From Pratylenchus scribneri (taxonomy: Eukaryota; Nematoda; Chromadorea; Rhabditida; Pratylenchidae), in NCBI GenBank assembly GCA_030063045.1, contig JAQSEB010000027.1, positions 372,001-436,000 on the forward strand: a DNA stretch of 64,000 nucleotides, in the 5' to 3' direction. The position numbers and the translations under genes were made by a program. Position 1 is the stretch's first letter; every line of letters begins with the position of its first letter. The notes beneath the pieces are model-generated. The model was given only the letters and a program-made list of their open reading frames with translations. It made no database searches and had not been told where the DNA came from. Below are positions 12,601 through 23,700 of the stretch, piece after piece.

Positions 12601-13327
12601 TTACATATCCAAAAGTGAAGGAGACTTATTAGATTTACTGCCTAGTGCCGACTATTAAGTCTTTAGGTTTATGCTATCTCAGTTTAGTGCTATCTAGATT
12701 CATAGAGAAGAACAGAAGATTATAACATAAAAAATTTCTCAAAAATGTCGAGTGAAGGATCTCTTCCCTTTATTTTTGTCAATCGTGGACTTAACAATTC
12801 CTAGGCCCGGTGCCGGTGAGGATCGAGATTTTTCGAAAAAGACTTCCTGAAAATGTTGAGTGAGAGGTCTATTCCCTTAACTTTCGTAACTTAAATTTTC
12901 CCATTTAAATAGCTTAATATCAACATTATTACAAGTCAGCTACCGGAATTTCTTGTTCGTAGTTTAAATCATGTTCTATGTTTGCCAAAAAAATTCCTGC
13001 TGTGCTTAACACAACATTTACATTTGAAAATTAATAAAATTATAAACCAATTTGTGTCCAAATTTGTTGAGCGCACAAACGACAAATGGACACCCAAATT
13101 GCGGTGCACCGATGAGCAATCGATGCAAATGAACACGCCATAGGTGATTGATGACCAAGTTGGGTTGCGGGCACCGCAATCAAAGCAGACCTTGAGATTT
13201 TTTAAGTAATTTTGTTCATCAAAATTCCTAAATAAACCTTGTTCGCTGGATTGGCACGAAGCCGCTTGAAAATTGCATCGATGTCGGCAGCGGTGGGCCC
13301 ATCGATGTTTTCATTTGTTGAGCACAT
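6681..13327 (-). CDS. ArfGAP2/3-type ADP-ribosylation factor GTPase-activating protein
   Basis: Activates GTP hydrolysis on Arf1 and helps uncoat COPI vesicles at the Golgi. Fifteen exons read 3' to 5' as 13238-13327, 13048-13190, 12530-12578, 12405-12485, a short uncertain one at about 12085-12106, 11566-11794, 11357-11391, 11264-11311, 10764-10961, 10051-10213, 9232-9410, 8388-8651, 7486-7650, 7112-7174 and 6681-6692. All except the uncertain one agree in phase, giving about 580 aa (human ArfGAP2 is 521). Exon 2 holds the zinc finger, C32-x2-C35-x16-C52-x2-C55, followed by VHR with the arginine finger (R60). Family marks follow: [59 protein letters not shown], and a C-terminus ending SERY as in the vertebrate DRYGSY end. 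The start ATG gives [11 protein letters not shown]. Several introns carry repeats. Confidence 0.93.
8071..8142 (+). tRNA. tRNA-Glu (anticodon CTC)
   Basis: Full cloverleaf: acceptor stem TCCGTTG/CAACGGA, D arm GGTCTAGTGGTTAGG (internal A box), anticodon stem TCACG/CGTGA with loop CTCTCAC (anticodon CTC), and T arm with GGTTCGATTCC (B box). A T-rich run follows at 8147 as a Pol III stop. It lies in an ArfGAP intron on the opposite strand. Confidence 0.95.
9482..10016. repeat. Foldback element C with internal 26-bp tandem repeats
   Basis: The left end TAATAAATCAGAAACCGG and the right end TGGTTTCTGATTTATTA are inverted copies of the ends of element B. The left arm contains ATCGAGACGCATCGATCGG. 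From about 9715 to 9995 the right half is a 26-bp tandem array, unit GGTTTAGGTTTGTAGGGTTT plus AAAATC, about nine copies, apparently amplified from the inner arm. Lies in an ArfGAP intron. Confidence 0.85.
10388..10541. mobile_element. Small hAT-like MITE (CAGGGCCGTAGCC end)
   Basis: The left terminus CAGGGCCGTAGCCAAG and the right terminus CTTGGCTATGGTCCT are inverted with two or three mismatches. The flanking 8-mers GATGGCCA and AATGGCTC agree at 5 of 8 positions, so the target duplication is only suggestive. No coding capacity. In an ArfGAP intron. Confidence 0.6.
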
Positions 13328-13870
13328 TTTTTGTTGTGTGTGAATTTTTTGAAGTTTTAATGAATAAATTTTATTTCTGCTCACTTTGAGTTGTTAAAAA
13401 GCTGTAAATTTGGAATGCTCAATTAATTGATTTTTATCGATTTTTATGAGAAAATGAATAATTTTTATTGTTAAAAGAGGTAAAAAATATTGGTTTTTTG
13501 GTAAAGTAAATTGTAAATCCATCCCTTAATTTTCTAAATTATTTTGTCTATTTATGTGTTTAGTATTTAGGCTGACGTGTTAGATTATAATTCTTTTCTC
13601 TCTCATAAATAAAACATTCATTATGCATTGGAAGTGGAAGGATAGGAAAATGGGGTGGGCGATGGCGACGGGGAACGGGAATGGATCGATAGACTGTCGC
13701 GTTATTACTTATTAGAGAACAAATCAACTGATTTGATGGAAAATACCCAAATTTATTAACTGGAGATCAAAATCTTGAATTTTTTTGGCCACAGCTTATT
13801 GGCCATTTATGTTTTAGTCCTAAGGAAACTAATTTTGAGAGACCAAATATCAAATATAAAGATCATCTTA
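13328..13870. other. Upstream region of the ArfGAP gene
   Basis: Probably holds the promoter, but no element can be named. It includes a GC-richer patch around 13650-13700 with no open frame. Confidence 0.35.
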
Positions 13871-13889
13871 AAATAATTTCAAGCACATT

Positions 13890-15180
13890 TTTCGGCTCCC
13901 AAACAATTTGTGTTTTTGTTGCCTCAAACAATTTGGGTTGCCCCAAACAATTAGTGTTTTTTTTGCCTCAAACAATTTGGGTTTTTGTTGCCCCAAACAA
14001 TTTGTGTTATTGTTGCCCCAAACATTTGTGATTTTGTTGCCCCAAACATTTTGTGTTTTTGTTGCCCCAAACAATTTGTGTTTTTGTTGCCCCAAACATT
14101 TTGTGTTTTTTTGCCCCAAACATTTTGTGTTTTTGTTGCCCCAAACAATTTGTGTTTTTGTTGCCCCAAACAATTTGTGTTTTTTTTTGCCCCAAACATT
14201 TTGTGTTTTTGTTGCCCCAAACAATTTGTGTTTTTGTTGCCCCAAACATTTTGTGTTTTTTTTTTGCCCCAAACATTTTGTGTTTTTGTTGCCCCAAACA
14301 ATTTGTGTTTTTGTTGCCCCAAACATTTTGTGTTTTTTTTGCCCCAAACATTTTGTGTTTTTGTTGCCCCAAACAATTTGTGTTTTTGTTGCCCCAAACA
14401 ATTTGTGTTTTTTTTTGCCCCAAACATTTTGTGTTTTTGTTGCCCCAAACAATTTGTGTTTTTGTTGCCCCAAACATTTTGTGTTTTTTTTTGCCCCAAA
14501 CATTTTGTGTTTTTGTTGCCCCAAACAATTTGTGTTTTTGTTGCCCCAAACATTTTGTGTTTTTTTTGCCCCAAACATTTTGTGTTTTTGTTGCCCCAAA
14601 CAATTTGTGTTTTTGTTGCCCCAAACAATTTGTGTTTTTGTTGCCCCAAACAATTTGTTTTGTTGCCCCAAACATTTTGTGTTTTTTTTGCCCCAAACAT
14701 TTTGTGTTTTTGTTGCCCGAACATTTTGTGTTTTTGTTGCCCAAAACATTTTATGTTTTTGTTGCCCCAAACATTTTCTGTTTTGTTGCCCCAAACATTT
14801 TGTGTTTTTGTTGCGCCAAACATTTTGTGTTATTGTTGCCCCAAACAATTTGTTTTGTTGCCCCAAACATTTTGTGTTTTTTTTGCCCCAAACATTTTGT
14901 GTTTTTGTTGCCCGAACATTTTGTGTTTTTGTTGCCCAAAACATTTTATGTTTTTGTTGCCCCAAACATTTTCTGTTTTGTTGCCCCAAACATTTTGTGT
15001 TTTTGTTGCGCCAAACATTTTGTGTTATTGTTGCCCCAAACAATTTGTTTTGTTGCCCCAAACATTTTGTGTTTTTTTTTGCCCCAAACATTTTGTGTTT
15101 TTGTTTCCCCAAACATTTTGTGTTTTTGTTGCCCCAAACATTTTGAGTTTTTGTTGCCCCAAACATTTTGTTATGTTTTT
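13890..15180. repeat. About 25-bp minisatellite array with a 195-bp higher-order repeat
   Basis: About 50 copies of a unit around GCCCCAAACATTTTGTG followed by TTTTTGTT, with alternating variants (ACAATTTG against ACATTTTG, T-runs of 5 to 9). Within it CAATTTGTTTTGTTGCC recurs at 14651, 14846 and 15041, exactly 195 bp apart, and the block between carries the same point variants (CCCGAACA, CCCAAAACA, TTGCGCC). The long open frames on both strands here are repeat artefacts. Confidence 0.95.
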
Positions 15181-15394
15181 TAATTTTTCCAGAACATTGT
15201 GTTTTTATTTCTCCAATATCAATTTCATCCAGAGGGATTTTGGAATAGATTTTCGATAAAGAATTATAGTATCTCAGTCTCAGCTCAGTACATCTCACAG
15301 CTTTTGATATATATGGAAAATTTATCGAAAATACAAATTTTAATTTAAAAATGAATGAAACTGATGTTTATGAATAAAATTAGTTATTTCATTT

Positions 15395-18300
15395 TCATTC
15401 AAAATGTAATAATTCAGAATTGATCGATTCCAAAACATTTCTAAATATTGTTGACCATCCTGCTGATACTGTATTATTATCGGTGCATTCTGTTGCTTTT
15501 CGTTGTTGAGGACAATTTAGTGGAGATTCCGTCTTAATTAATTCTGGGTTGAACTTTATCAATCCTTTTTCGAATGTTTTCGATAAACATTTGGAAATGA
15601 AGCGAAAAAATGGCCGCAAATCAGTTCCGACATATTGCCTGGATTCTTCTGTTTTCTCCAAATATTTGGCAATGTCCTCGTCAAAAATACATGCTGGGGG
15701 ATATCCAAAGGACATCAAAATGTAATCTTGAATGAGTCGACCCGTACGATGGTTTCCATCCATAAAAGGTTGCAAAAGGAACTGTAATACGATTAATAAG
15801 AATTAAAATCGAAAAAAATGTTATAATGAATTTTTTCCTATTGAAAAATCTTGGACTAGAAATTTTTTTTGCGGACCAAATACAAATTTCGTACCAGCTT
15901 AACTTTGGATTGGGACATATCATTCTGGACATTATAAATTTGATCAATCACTTTGATATTAATATGCTTTACAGAAAGTATTTAACCAAGAAACTAAGTG
16001 GTTTATAGAGGACATAATGAATAAAGATTAAAATTCGGGTAGATTTGACTACTAATTACCAATATATCTCCTAATTACGTATTTTTCCTATTTATTTGAA
16101 CTTATATAATCAAAATTCCACCCACTATTCCATAATGGGCAATGGCCGCCAGCGTGACTGGATCATAATCGGCCCTGAGAAAATGCAAATTCATCCAAGC
16201 TAAAAGCATATCCAATCGTTTAGCCTCTCGAACAATTTTGCCGCCTAATTTTTCTCTATCATTCAACATTTTCTCATTTTGTTCAAATGCATTTGCGTGA
16301 ATTTGTTGGACAAACTTTAATAAAATATAATTAAATTAAAATTACAAAAATCGAATACTACAGCAAATCAAATTTTATTTTTATGTATGAAAATGGAATT
16401 ACCATATTTTCTATTTCATCTATTACTGTAGAAGCCCTGGGGCTTATATAATTTTCAGAAACCCTCGAAAGAGGTGGAGGGTCCATTTCCCCAAATGGGT
16501 CCATTTCCCCAAATCAGATTAGGGTCTAGGGACTATGGGCTTATGGGCTTCGGAGCATAGGAGACAAAAGGAAATAGTACATGCTAGAGATTTGGGGAAA
16601 TGGACCCATTTGGGGAAATAGACCCCCAATCCTCGAAAGAGGGCTTCTTTAGAGAGGAGGGGGTAATAAAAAGAATAAAGGAGGCAAAAAGTTTTTTTTT
16701 AAACTTTTTCACCTTAAAAATAAAGTAGAGGGGACTTCAAATAGTGTGAGAACTTCTAATAGGATGTGGGCTTCCTATAAAAATAATCTCATATCTTTTA
16801 TGAAAAATTTTTGAATTAACAAAAAGAAATTGGCCAGAAAAGAATTAAAAAATAAATAATTAAATAAAATTAAATTTAAAAAATGAAGATTAATTTTTAA
16901 CAATAAAATTTAAATTTATTAAAAATTTTCAACCTCAAGATCTATTTTCCTTTTCTTATCCAATGAATTGAACACAAAAGCATATGCTTTGATCAAGGAA
17001 TGCACTTTTCGCTGGCCAATTGAAAATTCATCCGCTACATTCACTCGCTTATATTTTCGGACCAATTGAATAACCTTTTAAAATTAATTTTATATTTTTA
17101 ATTAATAAAATTTCCAGACTTCTTCCAATTCAATTTCAATGCCGGATGCCACAGTGCAACTGTAAATTAGGCCCTCACAATAAGCATTCACAAACATTCG
17201 ATTCATCCAATCTTTTTCCAATGGTAATTTTTCCAAAAATATGTTCCGACTTTGTTGTAGTTCGCGCAAATCATCAATGTCATTTTGTTCGACTTGAATG
17301 GATATCTTTTCATAAACGCTAAAATCGATATTTTTATTATATTTGAAATCAGATGGATCAAAAAATTATTTAACGTCCTACAATCCAAAACAAATAAAAT
17401 TTTTAACATTTTGGCATAATTTTTTTCATCCAATAAATTTGGCAAGCCATAATTCAGCTAATAAATAAACCAATTTGGATTAGGGTTACACCCCGGCGCA
17501 CGGAGGACAATTATATATGGGGATGGGGGAAATCGAAGTTTCGTGGGTTTGTTTCGGGGACGATTAAAATTACAGGGGAGAACAAAAAAAGGGAACCCTT
17601 ACCCATTTTTTGCTTCCAAAGCCCTACGGGGAGTACGAGGGACAACACTATTTCGGATCAGGGATGGATTCGATGTTTCGATTTTTTCGTTTCGATGTCG
17701 ATTTTCGGTCATTTTTGGCATGGAAATTTCGTTTTTCGGTTTCGAAAAAATTTTTTGACCTTCCGAAATTTCGTTTTTCGATTTCAAAAAATTTTGTGAC
17801 CCATCGAAATTTCGCTTTTCGGTTTCGAAAAATATTTTGACTCCCCGAAATTTCGATTTCCATTTTTTATTTTGGGCCATCGAACCCATCCCTGTTTCGG
17901 ATCATCCTTGATACATTTAATAATCCTAAAAATAATGTAGCAATTCGGAAATTTAGGCCATAGATATGGATATGGAATGGATACATCTCTGGTCTTTCAC
18001 ATTTTATTTGAACTCATGCCATATTTTGTCTTCATTATATTATTGGAAAGCCTAGATAATGGGCTATAAAACGCATCAAAGATGATATAAATTGGTTCAT
18101 TATAGCTACCGAATTATTGCACCCTAAATTTAGCTGATTCAGTCCAATTTGATCATTGGATAAAAAACCAACCACTTTTGAAAAATTTCTATGATTTGAC
18201 CTTAAAATTTCTGCAGCTCTTTCTGTCTGGATATGAGCATATTTAATCAATTCTTTGTCATTTTTGGCCTTTTCCTTTTGAACAATCAGAAACAATACTT

Positions 18301-18731
18301 CATGAAAAATAGCTGTGGCCTTGGCCAAATCCTCAGCATTCTCAGAATTGGCCAATTCAAATGCATTTTGCAAATATTTGGTGAATAAACTTTTGCCGCG
18401 TACTGTGCCTTTCACTTTTTCGTTCAAACCTTTAATAAAATTTTAAATTTTACTAAATTTGTGATTATTACCCTAACTAAGATAATAAATTAAATTAACC
18501 TTTAAAATTTTTAGTTTCTTTAAATTGAAAATTTTATTGAAATTTCGAATTTATGCCTTTTAAATTTTTTATTTGATTTGTTATTTTATAAATTTTCCTA
18601 CCCGAATTCAAATCGTTTGTAATCAGCCAATTTCCATAATGAAGAAAATCTCGTTTATAGGATGCAAAATTGAATAAATGGCTTTTGCATTGTTTAAATG
18701 CTTCCATTAGGGCCAAATTTTGTTCGGCCAT
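15395..18731 (-). CDS. FIC-domain protein with a degenerate Fic motif
   Basis: Family role: Fic proteins transfer AMP to Ser/Thr/Tyr; animal FICD modifies the ER chaperone BiP. Exons: 18602-18731, 18110-18429, 17375-17457, 17120-17318, 16934-17074, 16403-16463, 16126-16314 and 15395-15781, about 500 aa. The C-terminal half follows FICD: DMLLAWMNLH, TLAAIAHYGIFLLQPF, MDGNHRTGRL, LMSFGYPPACI, DLRPFFRFISKC. The family motif is HPFxDGNGRxxR; here the His is Gln (QPF) and the second Gly is His, so adenylylation activity is doubtful. The N-terminal 370 residues are helical-looking and not recognised; no TPR pairs or clear membrane anchor were seen. All junctions agree in phase except 16934 to 16463, where exon E ends in phase 0 and exon F needs phase 2. 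A MITE (16475-16630) abuts exactly this junction. Start: first ATG, MAEQNLALMEAF. Confidence 0.8.
16475..16630. mobile_element. Short MITE at a FIC splice acceptor
   Basis: The inverted ends share GGTCCATTTCCCCAAAT (left) and ATTTGGGGAAATAGACC (right), each preceded inward by a second copy of the same block. The insert is bordered on both sides by the 12-bp direct repeat CCTCGAAAGAGG (16463-16474 and 16631-16642), consistent with a target duplication. On the minus strand that repeat supplies the AG before FIC exon F. Confidence 0.75.
17659..17894. mobile_element. hAT-like MITE, 236 bp, exact 8-bp target duplication
   Basis: Termini CAGGGATGGATTCGA and TCGAACCCATCCCTG are inverted with one mismatch. 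TTTCGGAT flanks both ends exactly (17651-17658, 17895-17902). The inside is three degenerate copies of a roughly 47-bp unit rich in CGAAATTTCG and TTTCGGTTTCG. In a FIC intron. Confidence 0.9.
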
Positions 18732-19136
18732 ATTTTTGAAATGATTTTTTGAAAGAATCTAAATTGAGGGCATTCAAAATCAAATTTTGATTAAATTGAA
18801 ATTTTTAAAAATTAATTCAATTTTTTTAAAAGTTGAAGTATTGGAATTGGAATGGAAATAAAAATAGTCTTCGAATTTTGGACGGGCATTTGCTATTCTA
18901 CTATCCAGTGTCTCCGGAGTCCACTACTCACCAATTCAGTCGCAGACTCACTCATCCTTTTGGCAACATTCCCATTCCCAGCAAAATCAATAGTGCCAAA
19001 TGTCAAGCCAATTTCTAGGTCCACTCTTTTTGACCTAGCCACGCCATCCTCACTCATTTCATTGACAAAATTTTTTTTCTAATTTTCCATCCTTCTCATC
19101 CATATTCAAAAAATATAAAAAATTTAGCCATCAAAA
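18732..19136. other. Divergent intergenic region between FIC and F-box-like genes
   Basis: The two genes start about 400 bp apart on opposite strands, so the stretch must hold both promoters unless further exons exist. A GC-richer island (about 18890-19060) has no convincing frame. Confidence 0.35.
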
Positions 19137-19409
19137 ATGGAAATTAAAATTCACCAAAAATTCATTCAAATTTTCTTCTGTTTGCTTCAAATTCTCCACA
19201 AAATTCGGTTCATCCGGAAAAAGCCGAAAGTATCTTCACATTCTCGCCGATTGCCTGCCGAATTAATCGACGAATTTCTTGCATTTTTGCCATATAAAAA
19301 ATGTTATGAATTGGCCACCTCTTCTCGAAATTGTTATCTCCGCGATTTGGCCAAATATAGAGCAGAAGAAAAGGCGTCAAAAAGAGTAATAATGAATTTA
19401 CGAAGATAA
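19137..19409 (+). CDS. F-box-like small protein (90 aa)
   Basis: A single open frame of 90 codons. After a basic, partly hydrophobic N-terminus comes LPAELIDEFLAFLPYKKCYE and LATSSRNCYLRDLAKYRAE, which fits the start of an F-box (LPxELLxEIxxxLP, then a helix ending in a conserved small/Arg pair). F-box proteins bind Skp1 and recruit targets to SCF ubiquitin ligases. Only about 45 residues match and nothing recognisable follows, so a substrate-binding part is missing or lies in exons not seen. The ATG is the first in frame. It lies head to head with the FIC gene. It may be a fragment. Confidence 0.5.
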   Translation: MEIKIHQKFIQIFFCLLQILHKIRFIRKKPKVSSHSRRLPAELIDEFLAFLPYKKCYELATSSRNCYLRDLAKYRAEEKASKRVIMNLRR

Positions 19410-19577
19410 TTTCCATTTTTTCAATTTTTTCAGCTTTTCAACTTTAATGTTAGTTCTGATTCTGATGAAAATTCTTCTTTTTTCATATGGATGCTACCAA
19501 AAATAAGCTTGGTAAATTTTAAAAAAAATGGAAAAATATCTTTTTCCAATTATTTTTTTACCAAAAAGTTCGTTTTT

Positions 19578-19642
19578 GAAATAAATCAGAAACCGGTTAA
19601 GTATAAGGTTTGTAAAGTCTAAAAACGGTTTCTGATTTATTA
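19578..19642. repeat. Short foldback remnant (CAGAAACCGG family)
   Basis: AATAAATCAGAAACCGG is followed 30 bp later by CGGTTTCTGATTTATT. This is the end pair of elements B and C with the inside deleted. Confidence 0.7.
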
Positions 19643-20006
19643 GAATTTAAAAATTAGGTTAAAAATTAAAAATACTTCCTTAAAAAATCGATTCTTTCCT
19701 TTTTAGTCTAGAATCTAGAATTTTTGGTAAATTAAATTTACTTTTTGCCAAAAAAGATGCCTCACTTTTTTGGTAAAATTTATAGTGAAAGTGAAAGCGA
19801 ACATATGTAATCCGATTTAAAATTGACCAAAGGTAAAAATTAAAATAATACCAAACAAATAGAAAAATTGACTGTTTTTTACAAATACAGTTGATTTTTA
19901 CTGTCACTTTTGTGTGCGTGCCGGACATAATAATTTCAAATTTTGCGATTTCATGGCCACTTATTATAGTTATTTGTGTGCTCTGTGGAATTCACGAGGT
20001 AATTAT

Positions 20007-20464
20007 TAGTGTTAATTCCCCGTCCCGCGGGGCGGGGAATCCATGAATTTTGGGCAAATTCCCCGCCCCGCTCCCCGCACCTTGATTCCCCGCATTCCCC
20101 GTTCGATTCCCCGTCTCCCCGCCTCCCCGCAATCCTTATTTATACCCCCATTTTTGCCAATTTTTTGGATCTTTATGTCAAATTTTTTTATTTGGGAGTT
20201 GATAATCTTGCCCAAAATGGTAATTTAAAAATAAAATAAGATAATTAAAAGGATTTTAATGCAGAAAAAAAATTTAAATAATTTTATTTTGGTAATTTTT
20301 AAAAATTGATTAATCAAATTTCAAAAAATTGTACAGTACCCCAAACGAGTGCGGGGCGGGGGCGCCCCGCTTAGTGGAGCCTTCCCGCCCCTCTCCCCGC
20401 ACCCTGATTCCCCGCTCTCCCCGTTCCCCGCTTTTCCATTCCCCGCCCGCGGGGAATAACCCTA
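20007..20464. mobile_element. GC-rich hAT-like MITE (TAGNGTTA ends), exact 8-bp target duplication
   Basis: The left end is TAGTGTTAATTCCCCG and the right end CGGGGAATAACCCTA. GTAATTAT flanks both sides exactly (19999-20006, 20465-20472). Both arms are C-rich repeats of TTCCCCGC in otherwise AT-rich DNA, and the middle is AT-rich and non-coding. Confidence 0.88.
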
Positions 20465-20729
20465 GTAATTATTCAAATTCAAAGCCAATCAATAATCATT
20501 ATTTATTATTAAAGCCAGAAATACGGGATTGATAATGCGAAGAGCAAACAAAATTAAAAATATTTATTCTTGCACATTTTTTTGTTGTTGTTCTCAATTA
20601 ACAATTTTTACAATTTAATTTATGAATGAATAAAATTTACTAAAATTTTATAACTATAAAAATTTATTCCAAATTTAAATATATACTTTTTATTAATAAT
20701 TGATCATTTTAAATATTGGAGGCCAATCC

Positions 20730-23700
20730 TTAATGCGGCATTATGCCCAACAAATTGTTCGGATCCATTGGCCTTTGACCTTTTGGTTCGCCCACAAACA
20801 AGTAGACAGCATTTCGAACTCTTTCCACTCCGGCTCGATCCAAGTAGAAGCGCACAAAATCGGCATAACTACTTTGGGCACCGTATTCCCAAATGTGTCG
20901 AAGACCGTTGGCCGATGCCACATCTTCCCTAACGGTCCAAGGCAATGTTTGTTGCATTTGTTTTTCCAGCTGCCAATTCATGTACAATTTGGCGGCCTCC
21001 TTGTGTGGACTCTGAAATTTATTTTTTGAATGGACATTTGGAATGATGGATTTGGAAAAAAATGAACACATTTTAATCATCTTCTCATTTAAAAATAATT
21101 ACTAAAAAATATTAAAATAATTATTATAGATTTTTTAAAAAAATTTAGAGAGAAAAAAATAAATTTCATTAAAATTGTTCAAAAATCGACCAATATATTT
21201 CGAGAGAAAAATCAGAAACATTGTCTTTTTGATAAGTTGTTACTTGATTTAAAATTTTTTGGTTATTTACCATTAACATTAGGGTTGATCCAAGTCGGTA
21301 AACCATCTTAGTTTTTAAAACCTGTTTTCCGTTTTTTATCAGTTCGGTTTCTCCTTAAGCAAAATTTAAATATTTCTGTTTGAAATTTAATTCATTTTCT
21401 CAAATCGAAACCGACTTTGATCAAATATAATATTCATAAATTTATTATTCTATTTTAATTCAAAAATTGTAACTGAAAATTGTATTTAATTTAATTTGGT
21501 TAAAAGGAAAATCCCCAAAATTTTCTAATAGCTCTAATTCAAAATGAAATTTCTATTCAAAAATATACCTTATTGAATATGGCAGTCAGCACAGTGTACG
21601 AGACGAATTTGTCTTCCTCTGGAAGGATGAACCGTTGATTGGACACATTTCCTGGAGCTGGCCGAAATAGACCAATTGAGAATTGGCCAGAACTCATGGC
21701 AGTCGGAATTTGGCTGGAATCCCGCATTATTGTCACATTTTGTGCCATCAGTCGAGCCATCCAATTGTATCCATATTTGTCCAAAACTTGTTTGTATCTG
21801 TTCAAGAAATTTGATATTTATCGATTTTTTGTGACTATGGTTTTTAAAAATGATTAAATCAAGAGGATTTAATTCATTAGAAAATTCATGATTTTACTAA
21901 CAAATATTAGACTAAAGTGACTAATATTGTGTATAAACTTTTAAATAAATGATCGTTTGTTTATAATAAAATATTGAATTTAGCTAAAAATTCCTAAAAA
22001 CTCTTGCTTGAAAAAAATTTGCCAAATTTTGTCAAGTTTTAGTCTTTCTTTCGATATTCCGATTTCCGACACAAAAAATTTTTGATTAAATTATTTAATT
22101 CTTTATTTTAGAATTTATTTTATTTTGTTCACAGCTTATTAGCCAGCCTTTTATGTAGGTAATCCATAACATTCGACAAGCAAGATAATTTTAATAGAAT
22201 CTAATTGGTTTTTTTTTTGAAAAAATAACAGAAAGTCAAGAGTACTACTTATCCCCAACGAACTATGTTTAATATTGAAAGAATACTCAAAGTCATAATT
22301 ATTTGCCTATGATAACATTTTTTTTCAAAATATTACCCATAAAGCGTGGTGTCCGGTGAGACAACATCAATGGGATAGGCAGCCAAAATTTTGCCAAAAT
22401 ATTTTGGGTCTTCTACCAATTCACCAAAACTTTTAGGCCAATCCGCCTCATTGGGCAATAAATCGGTGTTCACTACCATGGAGAAGACTGTGCCCGAAAT
22501 TGAGGTGAATGCACCGTCTGGGTCACGGAATGCCGGATGAATGGAATCCCATGCAATTGGCTTATAATAGTGCAAATTCTAAAAGCGATAATGCTTATGG
22601 GAAATGTATATTAAATTAATAATTGAAATTGGCTTTTCCAGAATTACCTGTAAGCATTTCTATCTAATTTTGGAAATCTCGGCTTCAAGAGGAAGCTCAG
22701 AGACATGGGAATAATCTCATGTGACTCAGCATGATCGATTTAGTCTATTATATTTCAATTTCATAGCGCGAAATAAGGCAAAGTAAAAAGTTAGTAAATC
22801 AAAACCGGTTTGTGTCTAAACAATGGTTTAATTTTTAACATAAGTAGATACCTTTGAAATTGAAATTTCATATAGAAAATCGACTATACTCACTCAGTCG
22901 AATGAACCCAAATTTTTGTTGCTAAAAAATACAAAGTTTGGAAGATGAAATTTCCCAAAATTAATTTACTTAGCCAAGCATCAAGCTTTAGATAATTTCC
23001 AATAAAAACTCTAATTTGTATCATTTTTTAATTAGTATTAAATGTAAAACGTACATTTTGTGCCTTCCATCGGTAAAAATCGTGCACAGATTCCAGCTGA
23101 ATTAAGTCAATAACCACAGTACCCAACGCCAATTGAACATCTGCCCTGGAGGCATGTGTGTTTGTGTTGTCCACAACCATGGTCAAATTAATGCCTGGAA
23201 ATCGGCGCTGAAAAGCTGGCACTGTCTGGGACAATGTTCGAGCCTGGAAATTTTGTCTTTTATAAATTAATTGAATTGAATGCTTTCATGAAAAATTGTA
23301 TATTAAACGAATATTTTTGATCTAAAGAATCAATTTTTACGATGCTAAATTTTTGGTCCATCAATCAGAAAATAATTATTATTAAAATTTATATTTTAGT
23401 ATGGGAGTCATTATAGAATTCTAGATACTGTATATAGGTAATTTTCTTCCACCAACTTTTCTTTATTTTGCAAATTTTGATCAAAGTTTGTCCGAACTTT
23501 TTCATAAATATCTTTAAAAATTTAACCTTTTAACCGTACTCGTGGAGTTTACGTCCGCTTTTTTAGAAAGTGTTTGGTCCCCCCTTTGGTTTTAGGGTAT
23601 GAGCTAGGGTTTGGGTTTAGGATACACGTAAGATGATTCTTACCCCGCCCTATCCCTAACCCAGCCCTGATTGACCCTAAACCTAAATATGACAAACCAT

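Noticed and set aside
13868..15298. Very long open frames on both strands (for example 476 codons, repeating KTQNVWGNKNTKCLG)
   Set aside because: They are translations of the 25-bp array, open in several frames at once because the unit lacks stops. No start context, no splice structure, and they end with the array.
16403..16463. Inhibitory [S/T]xxxE[G/N] helix of FIC proteins in STVIDEIENM
   Set aside because: Spacing to the Fic motif and the preceding YISPRA fit the loop region before the core (HxPP position in FICD) better, and the Gly/Asn position does not match.
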